Shown: positions 7,118-16,466, counted from the stretch's first letter. The stretch is 42,336 nucleotides of DNA from an uncultured Flavobacterium sp. (GCF_946479975.1 NZ_CAMLIX010000014.1:1-42336), one strand, 5' to 3'. A program made the numbers and translations. The notes: a model not told the origin generated them from the sequence alone.

Positions 7118-8626
7118 TTACAATCCATGTTGAAACAAATGGAAATATGCTTCGTTGGCATTGATTTTATCTTTAAACTCTCTTACAGTCGTTTTTTCAT
7201 CAATTACCAATAATTCGATTCCTGCTATGTCTGCGAAATCTTCCATATATTCAGTTGTGATTGACTGGCTGTAAACCGTGTGGTGCGCTCCACCAGCAAG
7301 AATCCAAGCTGTTGCTGCAACTTCTAAATTTGGTTTACAATCCCATAAAACTCTTGCTACAGGAAGTTTTGGTAATTCTGCCATTGGTTTAATAGCTTCC
7401 ACTTCGTTCACGATTAAACGGAAACGAGTTCCCATATCCACCAAAGAAACATTGATTGCGTCACCTGCAGGCGAGTTGAATACCAAACGAGCCGGATCTT
7501 CTTTTCCGCCAATTCCTAATGGATGTACTTCGCAAGAAGGTTTTCCGTCAGCAATTGATGGACAAATTTCCAACATGTGAGAACCTAAAACATATGATTT
7601 TTGTGGTGTGAAATGGTACGTATAATCTTCCATGAAAGAAGTTCCGCCTTCTAAACCAATACACATTACTTTTAAAGCTCTTACCATTGCAGCCGTTTTC
7701 CAGTCTCCTTCTCCACCAAAACCATAACCATCGGCCATTAATCTTTGTGTTGCGATTCCTGGTAATTGTTTCCAAACTCCAAGGTTTTCAAACGTATCTG
7801 TAAAAGCGCCAAATCCTCCTTCTTCAAGGAAAGCTCTTAATCCTAATTCGATTTTTGCCGCTTCAACTAATGAACTTCTTTGTGCGCCACCTTCTTTTAA
7901 AGAATCGGTTAAATTGTATGATTGCTCATAAACAGCTAATAAATCATTTAATTCCTTGTCAGTAACTTTTTCGATGTGTTTTGTTACGTCTGAAGAATCG
8001 TATCCGTTTACCGACATTCCGAAACGAATTTGTGCTTCAACTTTATCACCTTCTGTAACAGCAACTTCACGCATATTGTCTCCAATACGAGCTACTTTTA
8101 GGTTTTGAAGTTCATCCCATCCAAGAACGACTCTTGACCAGATTCCTAATTGTTTTTGAACTCTTTGATCTTCCCAGTGTCCAACTACAACTTTACGTTT
8201 TTTACGCAAACGAGACATGATGAAACCAAATTCACGATCTCCGTGAGCCGATTGGTTCAAGTTCATGAAATCCATGTCGATAGATCCCCACGGAATTTCA
8301 GCATTGTATTGTGTATGTAAATGACATAATGGTTTTTTCAAAATAGTCAATCCGCCAATCCACATTTTTGCTGGAGAGAAAGTGTGCATCCAGGCAATAA
8401 TTCCGATACAGTTTTTCTCAGAATTCGCAGCCAAACAAACATCTAAAATTTGCGCTGGAGATTTCACCACATCCTTATAAACCACTTTTACCGGAATTGA
8501 AGACGAAGCGTCTAATCCTTTTGCAATAATTTGAGAATGTTCTGCTACTTTTCTAAGTGTTTCTTCACCATATAATTCCTGGCTTCCTACTACAAACCAT
8601 ACTTCTTTTTGAGAAATGTCTATCAT
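7118..8626 (-). CDS. araA: L-arabinose isomerase
   Basis: Converts L-arabinose to L-ribulose in the cytoplasm with a divalent metal. 502 aa, the normal length. The protein opens with [13 protein letters not shown], and the region FMEDYTYHF followed by [13 protein letters not shown] carries conserved active-site Glu and His residues. It lies downstream of araB and araD on the same strand, with a 147-nt gap to araD that contains only low-complexity text. The order araB-araD-araA-galM puts the pathway under the promoter upstream of araB. Confidence 0.96.
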   Translation of the reverse strand: MIDISQKEVWFVVGSQELYGEETLRKVAEHSQIIAKGLDASSSIPVKVVYKDVVKSPAQILDVCLAANSEKNCIGIIAWMHTFSPAKMWIGGLTILKKPLCHLHTQYNAEIPWGSIDMDFMNLNQSAHGDREFGFIMSRLRKKRKVVVGHWEDQRVQKQLGIWSRVVLGWDELQNLKVARIGDNMREVAVTEGDKVEAQIRFGMSVNGYDSSDVTKHIEKVTDKELNDLLAVYEQSYNLTDSLKEGGAQRSSLVEAAKIELGLRAFLEEGGFGAFTDTFENLGVWKQLPGIATQRLMADGYGFGGEGDWKTAAMVRALKVMCIGLEGGTSFMEDYTYHFTPQKSYVLGSHMLEICPSIADGKPSCEVHPLGIGGKEDPARLVFNSPAGDAINVSLVDMGTRFRLIVNEVEAIKPMAELPKLPVARVLWDCKPNLEVAATAWILAGGAHHTVYSQSITTEYMEDFADIAGIELLVIDEKTTVREFKDKINANEAYFHLFQHGL

Positions 8627-8773
8627 TTTGTTATTTTTTGTTTCAAGTTTAAAGTTTCAAGTTATTGGAATCTAAAAATCTTGAAGTGTTATGTTTATAA
8701 TTTATTTTGGGTTTTTGTTTGTTTCAGATCTCAACCTTAAATCTAAAATCATCAATCTAAAATCTGAAATCAT

Positions 8774-9475
8774 TTACTGTCCGTAATACGAATCTTTTCC
8801 GTGTTTACGGTTGTAATGTTTTTTAATTAATGAATCTTTTAATCTTGGTGCGTTCGGATTTATTTGTAAAGTGAGGTATGCCATTTCTGCCACAACTTCT
8901 AAAACTTTACTGTTGTAAACCGCTTTTGCAGCATTTTTTCCCCATGCAAACGGACCGTGATTTCCAATTAAAATCATTTCTACTTCTTCGTAAGAAAGAT
9001 TTTTTTCTTTGAAACAATCCAAAATCTGGATTCCGGTATTGTGTTCGTAGTTTCCTTCAATTAAAGAATCTGCCATTGGCGGTGCGCACGGAATATCCGC
9101 TGTTAAGTGATCGGCATGCGTTGTTCCAAAAATTGGAATATCTTGCTGAGACTGCGCCCAAGCTACAGAATATGTCGCATGTGTATGCGCCACTCCACCA
9201 ATATTTGGCCAGTTTTTGTATAAATAAGCATGCGTTTTGGTGTCAGAAGACGGACGCATGGTTCCTTCGATAACATTATTATCAAAATCAACAATCACGA
9301 TATCTTCTGGTTTTAAATCTTCGTACGGAACACCGCTTGGTTTAATGGCAAAAACACCATTTTTTCTATCCACAGCGCTTACATTTCCGAAAGTATAAAC
9401 CACCAAATTCAATGCATTTAACTGCATGTTGGCTTCGTAACATTCTTGTTTTAAATCTTTATAAAGAGAACTCAT
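8774..9475 (-). CDS. araD: L-ribulose-5-phosphate 4-epimerase
   Basis: Converts L-ribulose 5-phosphate to D-xylulose 5-phosphate, which enters the pentose phosphate pathway. 233 aa, class II aldolase fold. Zn-binding His residues are seen in AHTHATYS and GNHGPFAWG. The start at 9475 (MSSLYKDLKQECYEAN) matches family N-termini; the ATG at 9511 would add 12 residues coded inside araB and is less likely. The araB stop lies 17 nt inside araD, so the two are probably translationally coupled. Confidence 0.95.
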   Translation of the reverse strand: MSSLYKDLKQECYEANMQLNALNLVVYTFGNVSAVDRKNGVFAIKPSGVPYEDLKPEDIVIVDFDNNVIEGTMRPSSDTKTHAYLYKNWPNIGGVAHTHATYSVAWAQSQQDIPIFGTTHADHLTADIPCAPPMADSLIEGNYEHNTGIQILDCFKEKNLSYEEVEMILIGNHGPFAWGKNAAKAVYNSKVLEVVAEMAYLTLQINPNAPRLKDSLIKKHYNRKHGKDSYYGQ

Positions 9476-11150
9476 TTTGAGAAATTTTAATAGTTGGATC
9501 TGCAAAAGCACTTAATTGTTCGTATGCCAAAAGCAGTTTGTAGTAGGCTTCCACTTTATCTGTTTGAGGGAAATATTCTCCGTCAAAATCACTTCCGATT
9601 TTTTGGCTTGCTTCGATTACGTTTGGATAAATTCCAGCTGCAACGGCTGCGTAAATTGCTGCACCTAAAGCTGGAGTTTGGTCTGAAGCTGCAATTTTAA
9701 TTGGCTTGTTTAAAACGTTAGCCAAAGTCTGCATAATGAAAGGCGATTTACGAGCAACACCACCAATACCGATAACGCTGTCGATTTTTACTCCTTCTTC
9801 TTCAAAACGATCTACAATTTTCTTTGCTCCAAAACAAATGGCATTTACTAAAGCTTTAAAAATATGAGGCGCTTTTGTTCCTAAAGATAAATTTGAAATC
9901 GCGCTTTTTACTTCCTGATTGGCATCTGGAGTTCGTCGCCCGTTAATCCAGTCTAAAGCAATTGGAAGACTTTCTGAAACTGGAATTTTCTCCGCTTCTT
10001 TTGTTAATTCAACAATTAATTTATCGCTGAATTCTTCTCTTAATTGTTCTTTTTGAGTATCATTTAAAAGAGATGAAGCTCCTAATAAATGTTCTGTCGG
10101 CCACATTAATAATTCTTTATACCACGCCAATAAATCACCAAATGCAGATTGTCCTGCTTCTAGACCGATAAAACCTGGAATTACAGAACCGTCCACTTGA
10201 CCGCAGATCCCGCGAACGGTTTTTGTTCCCACTTCATCATAAGAACCAACTAGAATATCACAAGTTGAAGTTCCCATAACGCGAACCAAAGTGTTCTCGC
10301 CAATTTTAGCTCCAACTGCACCAGAATGCGCGTCGAAAGTTCCAACAGCCACAACTGTTTCTGTAGAAAGTCCCAAACGATCTGCCCATTCTTTGCTTAA
10401 TTTTCCGGCAGCTAAATCTGATGTATAAGTTTCATCGTATAAATTACCACGAAGTTGTGCCAAATACGGATGTAATTTTTCTAAGAATTCAACAGGAGGA
10501 AGTCCGTTCCAGTCTGCGTGCCACATTGCTTTGTGTCCCGCTGCGCAACGGCTTCTTTTGAAGGTTTTTAAATCTTTATCTTCAATTAATAAATACGTCA
10601 TTAAATCGCAATGCTCCATCCAAGTGTGCGCTGCGTTTCTAACAGCTTCATCTTCTCTTGCAATGTGAAGGATTTTTGCCCAAAACCATTCCGAAGAATA
10701 AATTCCTCCAACGTATTTTGTTACGTCTTCACCGCCCCAGCTTACTGCCAGTTCGTTGATTTCGTTTGCTTCGTTTATAGCAGTATGGTCTTTCCATAAA
10801 ACCATCATTGCATTTGGGTTTTCTTCAAAACCTTTTGTCAATGCCAATGGCGTTCCGTCTTTGGTAACTGGAACTGGAGAAGATCCTGTTGTATCGATAC
10901 AAATTCCGCGAACCAATGACGGATCAACTTTACTTTCTTTTACAACATTCTGAATTGTAGTTTCCAATCCTTCAATATGATCCAAAGGATGCTGGCGAAA
11001 TTGGTTTATAGAGGCGTCACAATATTGCTTGTTTTTCCATCTTTTGTAATGAGAAACATTCGATGCCAGCTCCTGCCCATTTTCTGTGTCAATAAGCACC
11101 GCACGAACAGAATCTGTTCCGTAGTCCAATCCTATTACATAATTTTTCAT
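9459..11150 (-). CDS. araB: Ribulokinase
   Basis: Phosphorylates L-ribulose with ATP. FGGY-family kinase of 563 aa. The N-terminal domain opens YVIGLDYGTDSVRAVLID (phosphate-binding region), and the C-terminal half has GIGGVARKSPFIMQTLANV and TPALGAAIYAA, typical of the nucleotide-binding domain. First gene of the arabinose operon, with an AraR-type operator 52 nt upstream overlapping the predicted -33 region. Its 3' end overlaps araD by 17 nt. No truncation is seen. Confidence 0.95.
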   Translation of the reverse strand: MKNYVIGLDYGTDSVRAVLIDTENGQELASNVSHYKRWKNKQYCDASINQFRQHPLDHIEGLETTIQNVVKESKVDPSLVRGICIDTTGSSPVPVTKDGTPLALTKGFEENPNAMMVLWKDHTAINEANEINELAVSWGGEDVTKYVGGIYSSEWFWAKILHIAREDEAVRNAAHTWMEHCDLMTYLLIEDKDLKTFKRSRCAAGHKAMWHADWNGLPPVEFLEKLHPYLAQLRGNLYDETYTSDLAAGKLSKEWADRLGLSTETVVAVGTFDAHSGAVGAKIGENTLVRVMGTSTCDILVGSYDEVGTKTVRGICGQVDGSVIPGFIGLEAGQSAFGDLLAWYKELLMWPTEHLLGASSLLNDTQKEQLREEFSDKLIVELTKEAEKIPVSESLPIALDWINGRRTPDANQEVKSAISNLSLGTKAPHIFKALVNAICFGAKKIVDRFEEEGVKIDSVIGIGGVARKSPFIMQTLANVLNKPIKIAASDQTPALGAAIYAAVAAGIYPNVIEASQKIGSDFDGEYFPQTDKVEAYYKLLLAYEQLSAFADPTIKISQNEFSL

Positions 11151-11178
11151 TTCTAAACTTAATTGGTTAAATAATTGA

Positions 11179-11213
11179 CAAATATAAAAATTATAATTCT
11201 ATAAGTGTACAAA
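11179..11213 (-). promoter_or_regulatory. Predicted araB promoter
   Basis: On the minus strand, TATATTTG (11186-11179) is a perfect -7 match. TTTG at 11213-11210 lies 23 nt upstream, inside the operator at 11202-11222. Binding there would be expected to block RNA polymerase. Confidence 0.45.
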
Positions 11214-11222
11214 AAACACTTA
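11202..11222. promoter_or_regulatory. Predicted AraR operator 1 (araB)
   Basis: Perfect palindrome TAAGTGT-N7-ACACTTA. The same half-sites with the same 7-nt gap occur at 11291, 13031, 13420 and 18949, all upstream of arabinose-related genes. The assignment to AraR is inferred from this distribution and the linked araR gene. Confidence 0.7.
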
Positions 11223-11290
11223 ATTGAAATTGCCTCATTAATTTTTGCTATAAATGCATTAAAAAAGCATTCTAGCGTTCAAACAAAAAA

Positions 11291-11311
11291 TAAATGTTAC
11301 CAATACATTTA
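11291..11311. promoter_or_regulatory. Predicted AraR operator 2 (araB upstream)
   Basis: Perfect palindrome TAAATGT-N7-ACATTTA in the same spacer, centred 89 nt from operator 1 (about 8.5 helical turns). Two sites in front of araB would permit looping. Confidence 0.65.
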
Positions 11312-11408
11312 TAACGCTGCGATTAATTCATTTTAATGGCAATAAACCGTTATTTTTGTAAGATCTTTTCATTCTTTTTACTCTAAAATTAATAGTTGTA
11401 ATTGAATT

Positions 11409-12953
11409 TTATTTTCCTTCTAAAACTAAAACTGAAAAAGGCGGCAATGTGATTTCTAACTTTCCTTTTTTGTTTTCAAAACCTTTAAAAGCAACAGGAA
11501 CAATTTTATTCGGATTTTCGAAAGAATTATAATCCTGTAATTTTTGAGAGGTAATAATCATTCCTGTAAAGTTCTTTACGCCAAGATCTTTAGTGTCAAT
11601 TTCAATTTTGTTTTTGTTTATAGCATCAACATTTACCAATGAAATATGAACCAATCCGCTTTGGTCTTTTGAAACAGAAGCCGAAACCGCTGGAATCGAT
11701 TGACCATTATAAGTATAAGATGGCGATTTAAAATCTATCGGAATTAATTTTGCATCCTGATGCACGCTGTACATTTTCATAACGCTGTAAGTTGGCGTAG
11801 TGATCATTTTTGCTTTGTCTGTCAAAATAACGGCTTGAAGAACATTTACACATTGTGCCAAGTTTGCCATCTTAACTCTGTCTGCATGATTATTAAATAT
11901 ATTTAAAGTTGCACCGGCCAAAACTGCATCTCTCATTGTATTCTGCTGATATAAAAATCCTGGATTTGTTCCTTTTTGCACATCGTACCAGCCTCCCCAT
12001 TCGTCTACAATCATCGCTACTTTTTTCTCTGGATCGTATTTATCCATAACAACAGCGTGTTTGGTCACTAATTCTTCCATTTTTAAAGCAGACTGCATCG
12101 TCAGGAAATATTCTTTCTCAGTGTAATTAACATCTGAACCTTTCTTTTCCCATTCTATTACCGCATAGTGATGAACACCAACACCGCCTAACATATTGAG
12201 CGGAATATTTTTCATCAACGTTTCTGTCCAATTATAATCTGAACTATTTGCTCCAGAAGCAATTCTTGTAATCCCACCAGCACTACCATCAGTCATAAAA
12301 GTGGCAAATTTGCGGTATTCGTTTGCATAATAATCTGCCGTCATATTGCCACCACAACCCCAGGCTTCATTTCCAATTCCCCAATATTTTACTTTCCAAG
12401 GTTCTGTTCTTCCATTTTTTTTACGCATATCACTCATCGGACTTGTTCCTGCAAAATTTGTGTACTGCACCCAATCTGCTAGTTCTTGAACGGTTCCGCT
12501 GCCTACGTTTCCAGATAAATAAGGTTCTGCCCCAAGCAATTCACACATATTTAAAAAATCATGTGTTCCAAAACTATTATCTTCTGTAACGCCGCCCCAC
12601 CATTGGTTTACAATCGTCGGACGCTGTTCTTTCGGACCAATTCCGTCTTTCCAGTGATAAGTATCGGCAAAACATCCTCCCGGCCATCTCAAATTCGGAA
12701 TTTTCAATTCTTTCAATGCCTTAACAATATCATTTCGAACTCCGTTTGTATTTGGAATTTTAGAAGTATCACCAACAAAAAATCCACCGTAAATACAATG
12801 TCCTAAATGTTCTGCAAAATGACCGTAAATATTTTTGTTAATTATTGGCGCCGATGGATTGTTTTTGACCGAAATTACAACAGTTTCTTTTTGGGCAGAT
12901 AATGTCTGAATGCACAATGCAGCAAACAATAATAAGAGTGGTTTATTTATCAT
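11409..12953 (-). CDS. abfA: Alpha-L-arabinofuranosidase, GH51, secreted
   Basis: Removes terminal arabinofuranosyl units from arabinan, arabinoxylan or their oligomers by a retaining mechanism. 514 aa with a signal peptide (about 1-20, ending LSAQ). The TIM barrel shows the acid/base Glu in GIGNEAWGCGG and the nucleophile Glu in MIVDEWGGWYD, followed by a C-terminal beta domain typical of GH51. Same strand as the ara operon but 258 nt upstream of araB, with its own operator at 13031, so probably a separate unit of the same regulon. The signal peptide has no lipobox, so a periplasmic location is likeliest. Confidence 0.93.
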   Translation of the reverse strand: MINKPLLLLFAALCIQTLSAQKETVVISVKNNPSAPIINKNIYGHFAEHLGHCIYGGFFVGDTSKIPNTNGVRNDIVKALKELKIPNLRWPGGCFADTYHWKDGIGPKEQRPTIVNQWWGGVTEDNSFGTHDFLNMCELLGAEPYLSGNVGSGTVQELADWVQYTNFAGTSPMSDMRKKNGRTEPWKVKYWGIGNEAWGCGGNMTADYYANEYRKFATFMTDGSAGGITRIASGANSSDYNWTETLMKNIPLNMLGGVGVHHYAVIEWEKKGSDVNYTEKEYFLTMQSALKMEELVTKHAVVMDKYDPEKKVAMIVDEWGGWYDVQKGTNPGFLYQQNTMRDAVLAGATLNIFNNHADRVKMANLAQCVNVLQAVILTDKAKMITTPTYSVMKMYSVHQDAKLIPIDFKSPSYTYNGQSIPAVSASVSKDQSGLVHISLVNVDAINKNKIEIDTKDLGVKNFTGMIITSQKLQDYNSFENPNKIVPVAFKGFENKKGKLEITLPPFSVLVLEGK

Positions 12954-13030
12954 TTTTTTGTTTTTTGAATAGTCGTTAAAAAATATTGTGGTTTATATAT
13001 TTTATAACAATTTGTGATTTTAGAGTTTTA

Positions 13031-13051
13031 TAAGTGTTTGTTTAACATTTG
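13031..13051. promoter_or_regulatory. Predicted AraR operator 3 (abfA)
   Basis: TAAGTGT-N7-ACATTTG, 78 nt upstream of the abfA start. Half-sites and spacing match the other four sites, with one departure from symmetry in the inner pairs and one at the outer end. Confidence 0.6.
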
Positions 13052-13304
13052 TAAATTTAAATAAAAAAAAGTCTCATAAAAAAATTAAATTCACAGAACA
13101 ACTGGTTGTAAAAAACAGATTTCTTAATTAAAATTCAACAAAGCGGTATTAACAAAGGAGTTTCATTCTATTTTTAAAATTTATAAATCCTAAAATATTT
13201 ACAAAAAAGCAGTAATAACTACAACTTTGTAACAAAAAATGTAACATTAAATCTCTCAAACACAAATTATGCAGCACTCTTTAATACTCTTTTAAAAATG
13301 TTTC

Positions 13305-13312
13305 TACCTTTG
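13305..13312 (+). promoter_or_regulatory. Predicted -7 box upstream of araR
   Basis: TACCTTTG matches TAnnTTTG. It would give an araR mRNA with a leader of about 175 nt that contains operator 4 and a 16-codon hydrophobic micro-ORF (13372-13422). The rest of the 542-nt spacer 12954-13495 is AT-rich with no other recognisable gene. Confidence 0.35.
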
Positions 13313-13419
13313 GACTGTAATTTGTAAGATACAATTGAGAAATTTCGTGCTGAAAAAACAACTTAATTTACATGACAGATTACTTATTACAGCTTCTTAT
13401 TTTGTTTTTGATTTTAACA

Positions 13420-13440
13420 TAAGTGTCAAACTAACATTAA
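13420..13440. promoter_or_regulatory. Predicted AraR operator 4 (araR)
   Basis: TAAGTGT-N7-ACATTAA, 55 nt upstream of the araR start codon, suggesting autoregulation. It is the least symmetric of the five sites. Confidence 0.55.
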
Positions 13441-13495
13441 TAAATTATGAAAGGTTTTAAGAAGTTTATATATTTACCATCCAAATTAATTACAT

Positions 13496-14185
13496 ATGCT
13501 AAATAGTTATAGCTCTGCTGATAAAGTTTTGCTGGCAGTAGACTGCATCATTTTCGGATTTGATAATGAAGGTCTGAAAATACTTTTAATTCAAAGGGAT
13601 TTTGAACCTGAAAAAGGAAAATGGTCTTTGATTGGAGGTTTTTTAAAACGTGACGAAGTTTTAGACAGTGCTGCGACGAGAATATTAAATACGTACACTG
13701 GTTTCAACGATATTTATATGGAGCAGTTGTATGCTTACAGCGAAATTGATCGTGATCCTGTAGAAAGAACAATTTCGGTTTCTTATTTTGCTTTGATTAA
13801 TATCGAAAATCATAATGCAGAATTGATCCAGAATTACCACGCAGAATGGTTCCCAATTAACGATGCACCAAACTTAATTTTTGACCACAACGAAATGGTT
13901 CAAAATGCAATTAAGAGACTTCGTTATAAAACATCTGTAAAACCAATTGGCTTTGAACTGCTTCCAGAAAAATTCACCATGCGTCAGCTTTTAGAATTAT
14001 ATGAAGCTATTTTAAGCAAAGAATTAGACAAACGAAATTTCATCAGTAAAATCAATTCTTTAGAAATCTTAATTAAATTAGAGGAAAAAGATATGCAGTC
14101 TTCTCGAAAAGGTTCTTATTTATATACCTTTAATAAAGAGAAATACGAAGAAAAATTATTAAATGATTTTGTGCTGAATTTATAA
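13496..14185 (+). CDS. araR: Nudix-type arabinose regulator AraR
   Basis: Transcription factor of the Nudix-derived NrtR/AraR group known from Bacteroidota; the characterised Bacteroides member binds arabinose and represses arabinose genes. In this 229-aa protein residues about 10-145 form a Nudix fold (VLLAVDCIIFGFDNEGLKILLIQR), and residues about 155-225 form the winged-helix DNA-binding part, including TMRQLLELYEAIL and the KGSYLYTFN wing. The Nudix box (GGFLKRDEVLDSAATRILN) has lost the REUxEE acids, so hydrolase activity is not expected. Context with five shared operators supports control of araBDA, abfA, araR and the symporter. Confidence 0.85.
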   Translation: MLNSYSSADKVLLAVDCIIFGFDNEGLKILLIQRDFEPEKGKWSLIGGFLKRDEVLDSAATRILNTYTGFNDIYMEQLYAYSEIDRDPVERTISVSYFALINIENHNAELIQNYHAEWFPINDAPNLIFDHNEMVQNAIKRLRYKTSVKPIGFELLPEKFTMRQLLELYEAILSKELDKRNFISKINSLEILIKLEEKDMQSSRKGSYLYTFNKEKYEEKLLNDFVLNL

Positions 14186-14195
14186 AATTTATTTA

Positions 14196-14283
14196 TTCTC
14201 TCGCAGATCTAGGAGATTTGGTTGATTAATGATAAATAAAAAAATCCGCTAAATCCGCTAAATCTGCTAAATCTGCGGGAGAA
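14196..14283. terminator. Hairpin between convergent araR and GntR genes
   Basis: TTCTCTCGCAGAT at the left pairs with ATCTGCGGGAGAA at the right (one wobble). The inner part is a short tandem repeat of CGCTAAATC/TGCTAAATC. It sits between two converging genes and probably ends transcription from both sides, though it lacks a classic U tail. Similar CGCAGATT text occurs near 22035. Confidence 0.45.
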
Positions 14284-14286
14284 AAA

Positions 14287-15285
14287 TTACAAAGAATTTC
14301 TCACTATAAGAGCAGATTTGTTTTCGATCTGCTCTTTTGTTCCTTTTAAGACCATGTCGGCTAGAATTTTTCCCATCAATTCGAAATTGGTCGAAATCGT
14401 TGTGATTCCGTTTGCGGCAATCTTTTTTAGTGCGGTTTCATTATAAGATATAATTCCAAAATCTTCTCCTAATTTCAAATTTCTATTGATCGCATTTTCG
14501 ATTACTAAGAGCAGATCGCGGTCATGCGGAATAACATACAAATCTCCCAAAGCAATAGATTGATTGCTGAAATCTGAGATAATTTCATAATCAAAACCAT
14601 ATTCTTTACAGAAAGATTCAAAACCAATTTTCATTCCCGGCGGTTCTCGAAAACCTGGGAAAATCAAAATCAGTTTTTTGTATTTTGATAATCTCGATTT
14701 TCCTTTCATCAAACCTTCATAAATATCTTTTTGGTGATTCTGATAAATCGCTGGAAACATTTTCAACTCTGGATTGGTCTGATCTAAAATAATTACGTCG
14801 TTTACTGGTAGGGTTTTTATAGAAGCAGCGATATCGTTTAAGTTCGTCGGCATCAAAATATATTTGGTATAATTTCCGTTGCTGTCATTTATGAGTTTTT
14901 TGAAAACTTGAACATTAAAATGGTGAAAGAAAATATCAACCTGTACATTTTTTCCAATATTTTTTAGAAACGAATTATAAATATCTTCTTTAAAAATATT
15001 CAACTCATCAAAAAGCAGGAAAATCTTCTGAGTTATAGTGATTTCAACACTTTTAACATAATATCCTTTGCCTGGAATGGCATAAATAATTCCTCTTTTC
15101 TTCAATTCATCATACGCGAGAAGTACCGTATCGCGTGACAAAGAAAACGCCAGACAGACTTTATTTACCGACGGAAGACGATCGCCTTTGATCAACTTTT
15201 CTTCATCGATAGCTTTTTCTATTGAAAGAATTATCTGCTTATATTTTGGAAGACCAATATTATTTTGGATAGAAATTATGCTCAT
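14287..15285 (-). CDS. GntR-family regulator with sugar-binding-type C-terminal domain
   Basis: An N-terminal winged helix (about 1-75: PKYKQIILSIEKAIDEEKL, LPSVNKVCLAFSLSRDTV, GKGYYVKS) is followed by about 250 residues resembling LacI/periplasmic-binding effector domains (YKKLILIFPGF, FGIISYNETALKKIAANGITTIS). 332 aa from the ATG at 15285; an ATG at 15339 would add 18 non-conserved residues across the shared promoter region. It is divergent from galM-galK-galT, so a galactose-responsive regulator of these genes is the simplest reading. A direct repeat at 15318 is a candidate operator. The effector is not known. Confidence 0.8.
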   Translation of the reverse strand: MSIISIQNNIGLPKYKQIILSIEKAIDEEKLIKGDRLPSVNKVCLAFSLSRDTVLLAYDELKKRGIIYAIPGKGYYVKSVEITITQKIFLLFDELNIFKEDIYNSFLKNIGKNVQVDIFFHHFNVQVFKKLINDSNGNYTKYILMPTNLNDIAASIKTLPVNDVIILDQTNPELKMFPAIYQNHQKDIYEGLMKGKSRLSKYKKLILIFPGFREPPGMKIGFESFCKEYGFDYEIISDFSNQSIALGDLYVIPHDRDLLLVIENAINRNLKLGEDFGIISYNETALKKIAANGITTISTNFELMGKILADMVLKGTKEQIENKSALIVRNSL

Positions 15286-15317
15286 AAATAAAGTCGTTTT
15301 AACTATTAAGATCAAAA

Positions 15318-15334
15318 ACTGGTAGGTACTGGTA
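15318..15334. promoter_or_regulatory. Candidate GntR operator in the gal divergent region
   Basis: Two copies of ACTGGTA spaced 3 nt apart (ACTGGTAGGTACTGGTA). They lie between a minus-strand -7-like TATATTTG (15344-15337) facing the regulator and a plus-strand -7-like TATTTTTG (15356-15363) facing galM. The placement fits an operator acting on both; binding by the adjacent GntR protein is inferred. Confidence 0.4.
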
Positions 15335-15387
15335 TGCAAATATAGAGAATGTTTCTATTTTTGGATTTCATTTTTGGTAAAAATTAT

Positions 15388-16440
15388 ATGGAAATAAAAC
15401 ACATATCTCATTTAAAAGACGCACAAAATTGCAATTTGTTCGGTTTAATGCCCAATAAAGAAGAAATTTATTCTTTTGAACTGACTAATGGAAACGGAAT
15501 GAAAGTGCAAATCATCAATTATGGTGCAACCGTAACATCAATTCAAATTCCAATAAATGGAAAATTGACAGACGTTGTTTTGGGTTTTGATAATCTAGAA
15601 TCGTATTTAGAGTCCTACAATTTACCAAGTGCTCCTTATTTTGGAACTACCGTTGGTCGTTATGCCGGCCGTATTCATAATGGGTCGTTTACACTAAATG
15701 AAATTGAATTTCAGCTTGACGAAAACAATAACGGCAATACGCTTCACGGTGGCGATATGGGGTTTGGAAGAAAAATCTGGAGCGTAGCAAATGCTATTTC
15801 TGGAGAAAATCCATCTGTTACTTTTAGTCTTGTAAGCGAGCATTTAGACGAAAGTTTCCCAGGAGAAATGACCGTTTATCTGACTTATACTTTAACCGAA
15901 GAAAACGAATTAAAATTAGAATATAAAGCTGTTTCGACAGAAGATACGGTAATCAATTTAACGCATCACAGCTATTTTAATCTGGACGGACACGACACAA
16001 ATGTTTTAGAACAGCAAATGTTTATCCGATCTGATAAAATGCTGGAAACAAATTCTGACAATATTCCAACGGGAAATTTTACAGATTTGAACAATCATGA
16101 ATTTGATTTTAGAACTCCAAAAAACTGTCCGTTTCCAATCGACAATTCTTTTGTTGTAGATTCTAAAACCGAAATTGTGGCACAGTTAATCAGTTTAAAA
16201 AACAAATTGAGAATGAGTGTTTATACCGATCAGCCAAGTGTACATATATATGTAGGCGGCAACTGCTTCGGAAAATTAAAAGGAAAAGAAAATGTAGAAT
16301 ACAATGAACAAAGCGGTATTTGTTTTGAAACTCAGAATTTTCCAGATGCTCCAAATCATGCTCATTTTCCGAGTGCTGTTCTAAGAAAAGGCGAAGAATA
16401 CACGCAGAAAACCATTTACAAATTTGACAGATTAAATTAA
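15388..16440 (+). CDS. galM: Aldose 1-epimerase, cytoplasmic
   Basis: Galactose mutarotase, first step of the Leloir pathway: beta- to alpha-D-galactose. 350 aa from the ATG at 15388 (MEIKHISHLKDAQN). The ATG at 15349 would lie in the regulatory region and overlap the predicted -7 box. Motifs are NTLHGGDMGFGRKIW, HHSYFNLDG (catalytic His) and CFETQNFPDAPNH (catalytic Glu). No signal peptide, in contrast to the lipoprotein paralogue at 5672. First gene of galM-galK-galT. Confidence 0.93.
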   Translation: MEIKHISHLKDAQNCNLFGLMPNKEEIYSFELTNGNGMKVQIINYGATVTSIQIPINGKLTDVVLGFDNLESYLESYNLPSAPYFGTTVGRYAGRIHNGSFTLNEIEFQLDENNNGNTLHGGDMGFGRKIWSVANAISGENPSVTFSLVSEHLDESFPGEMTVYLTYTLTEENELKLEYKAVSTEDTVINLTHHSYFNLDGHDTNVLEQQMFIRSDKMLETNSDNIPTGNFTDLNNHEFDFRTPKNCPFPIDNSFVVDSKTEIVAQLISLKNKLRMSVYTDQPSVHIYVGGNCFGKLKGKENVEYNEQSGICFETQNFPDAPNHAHFPSAVLRKGEEYTQKTIYKFDRLN

Positions 16441-16466
16441 TAATACGCTGAATAAAATTTTATTTC

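Noticed and set aside
8684..8710. Sixth AraR site before araA (GAAGTGTTATG)
   Set aside because: Only one half-site; the partner half ACAYTT is absent at the fixed 7-nt spacing.
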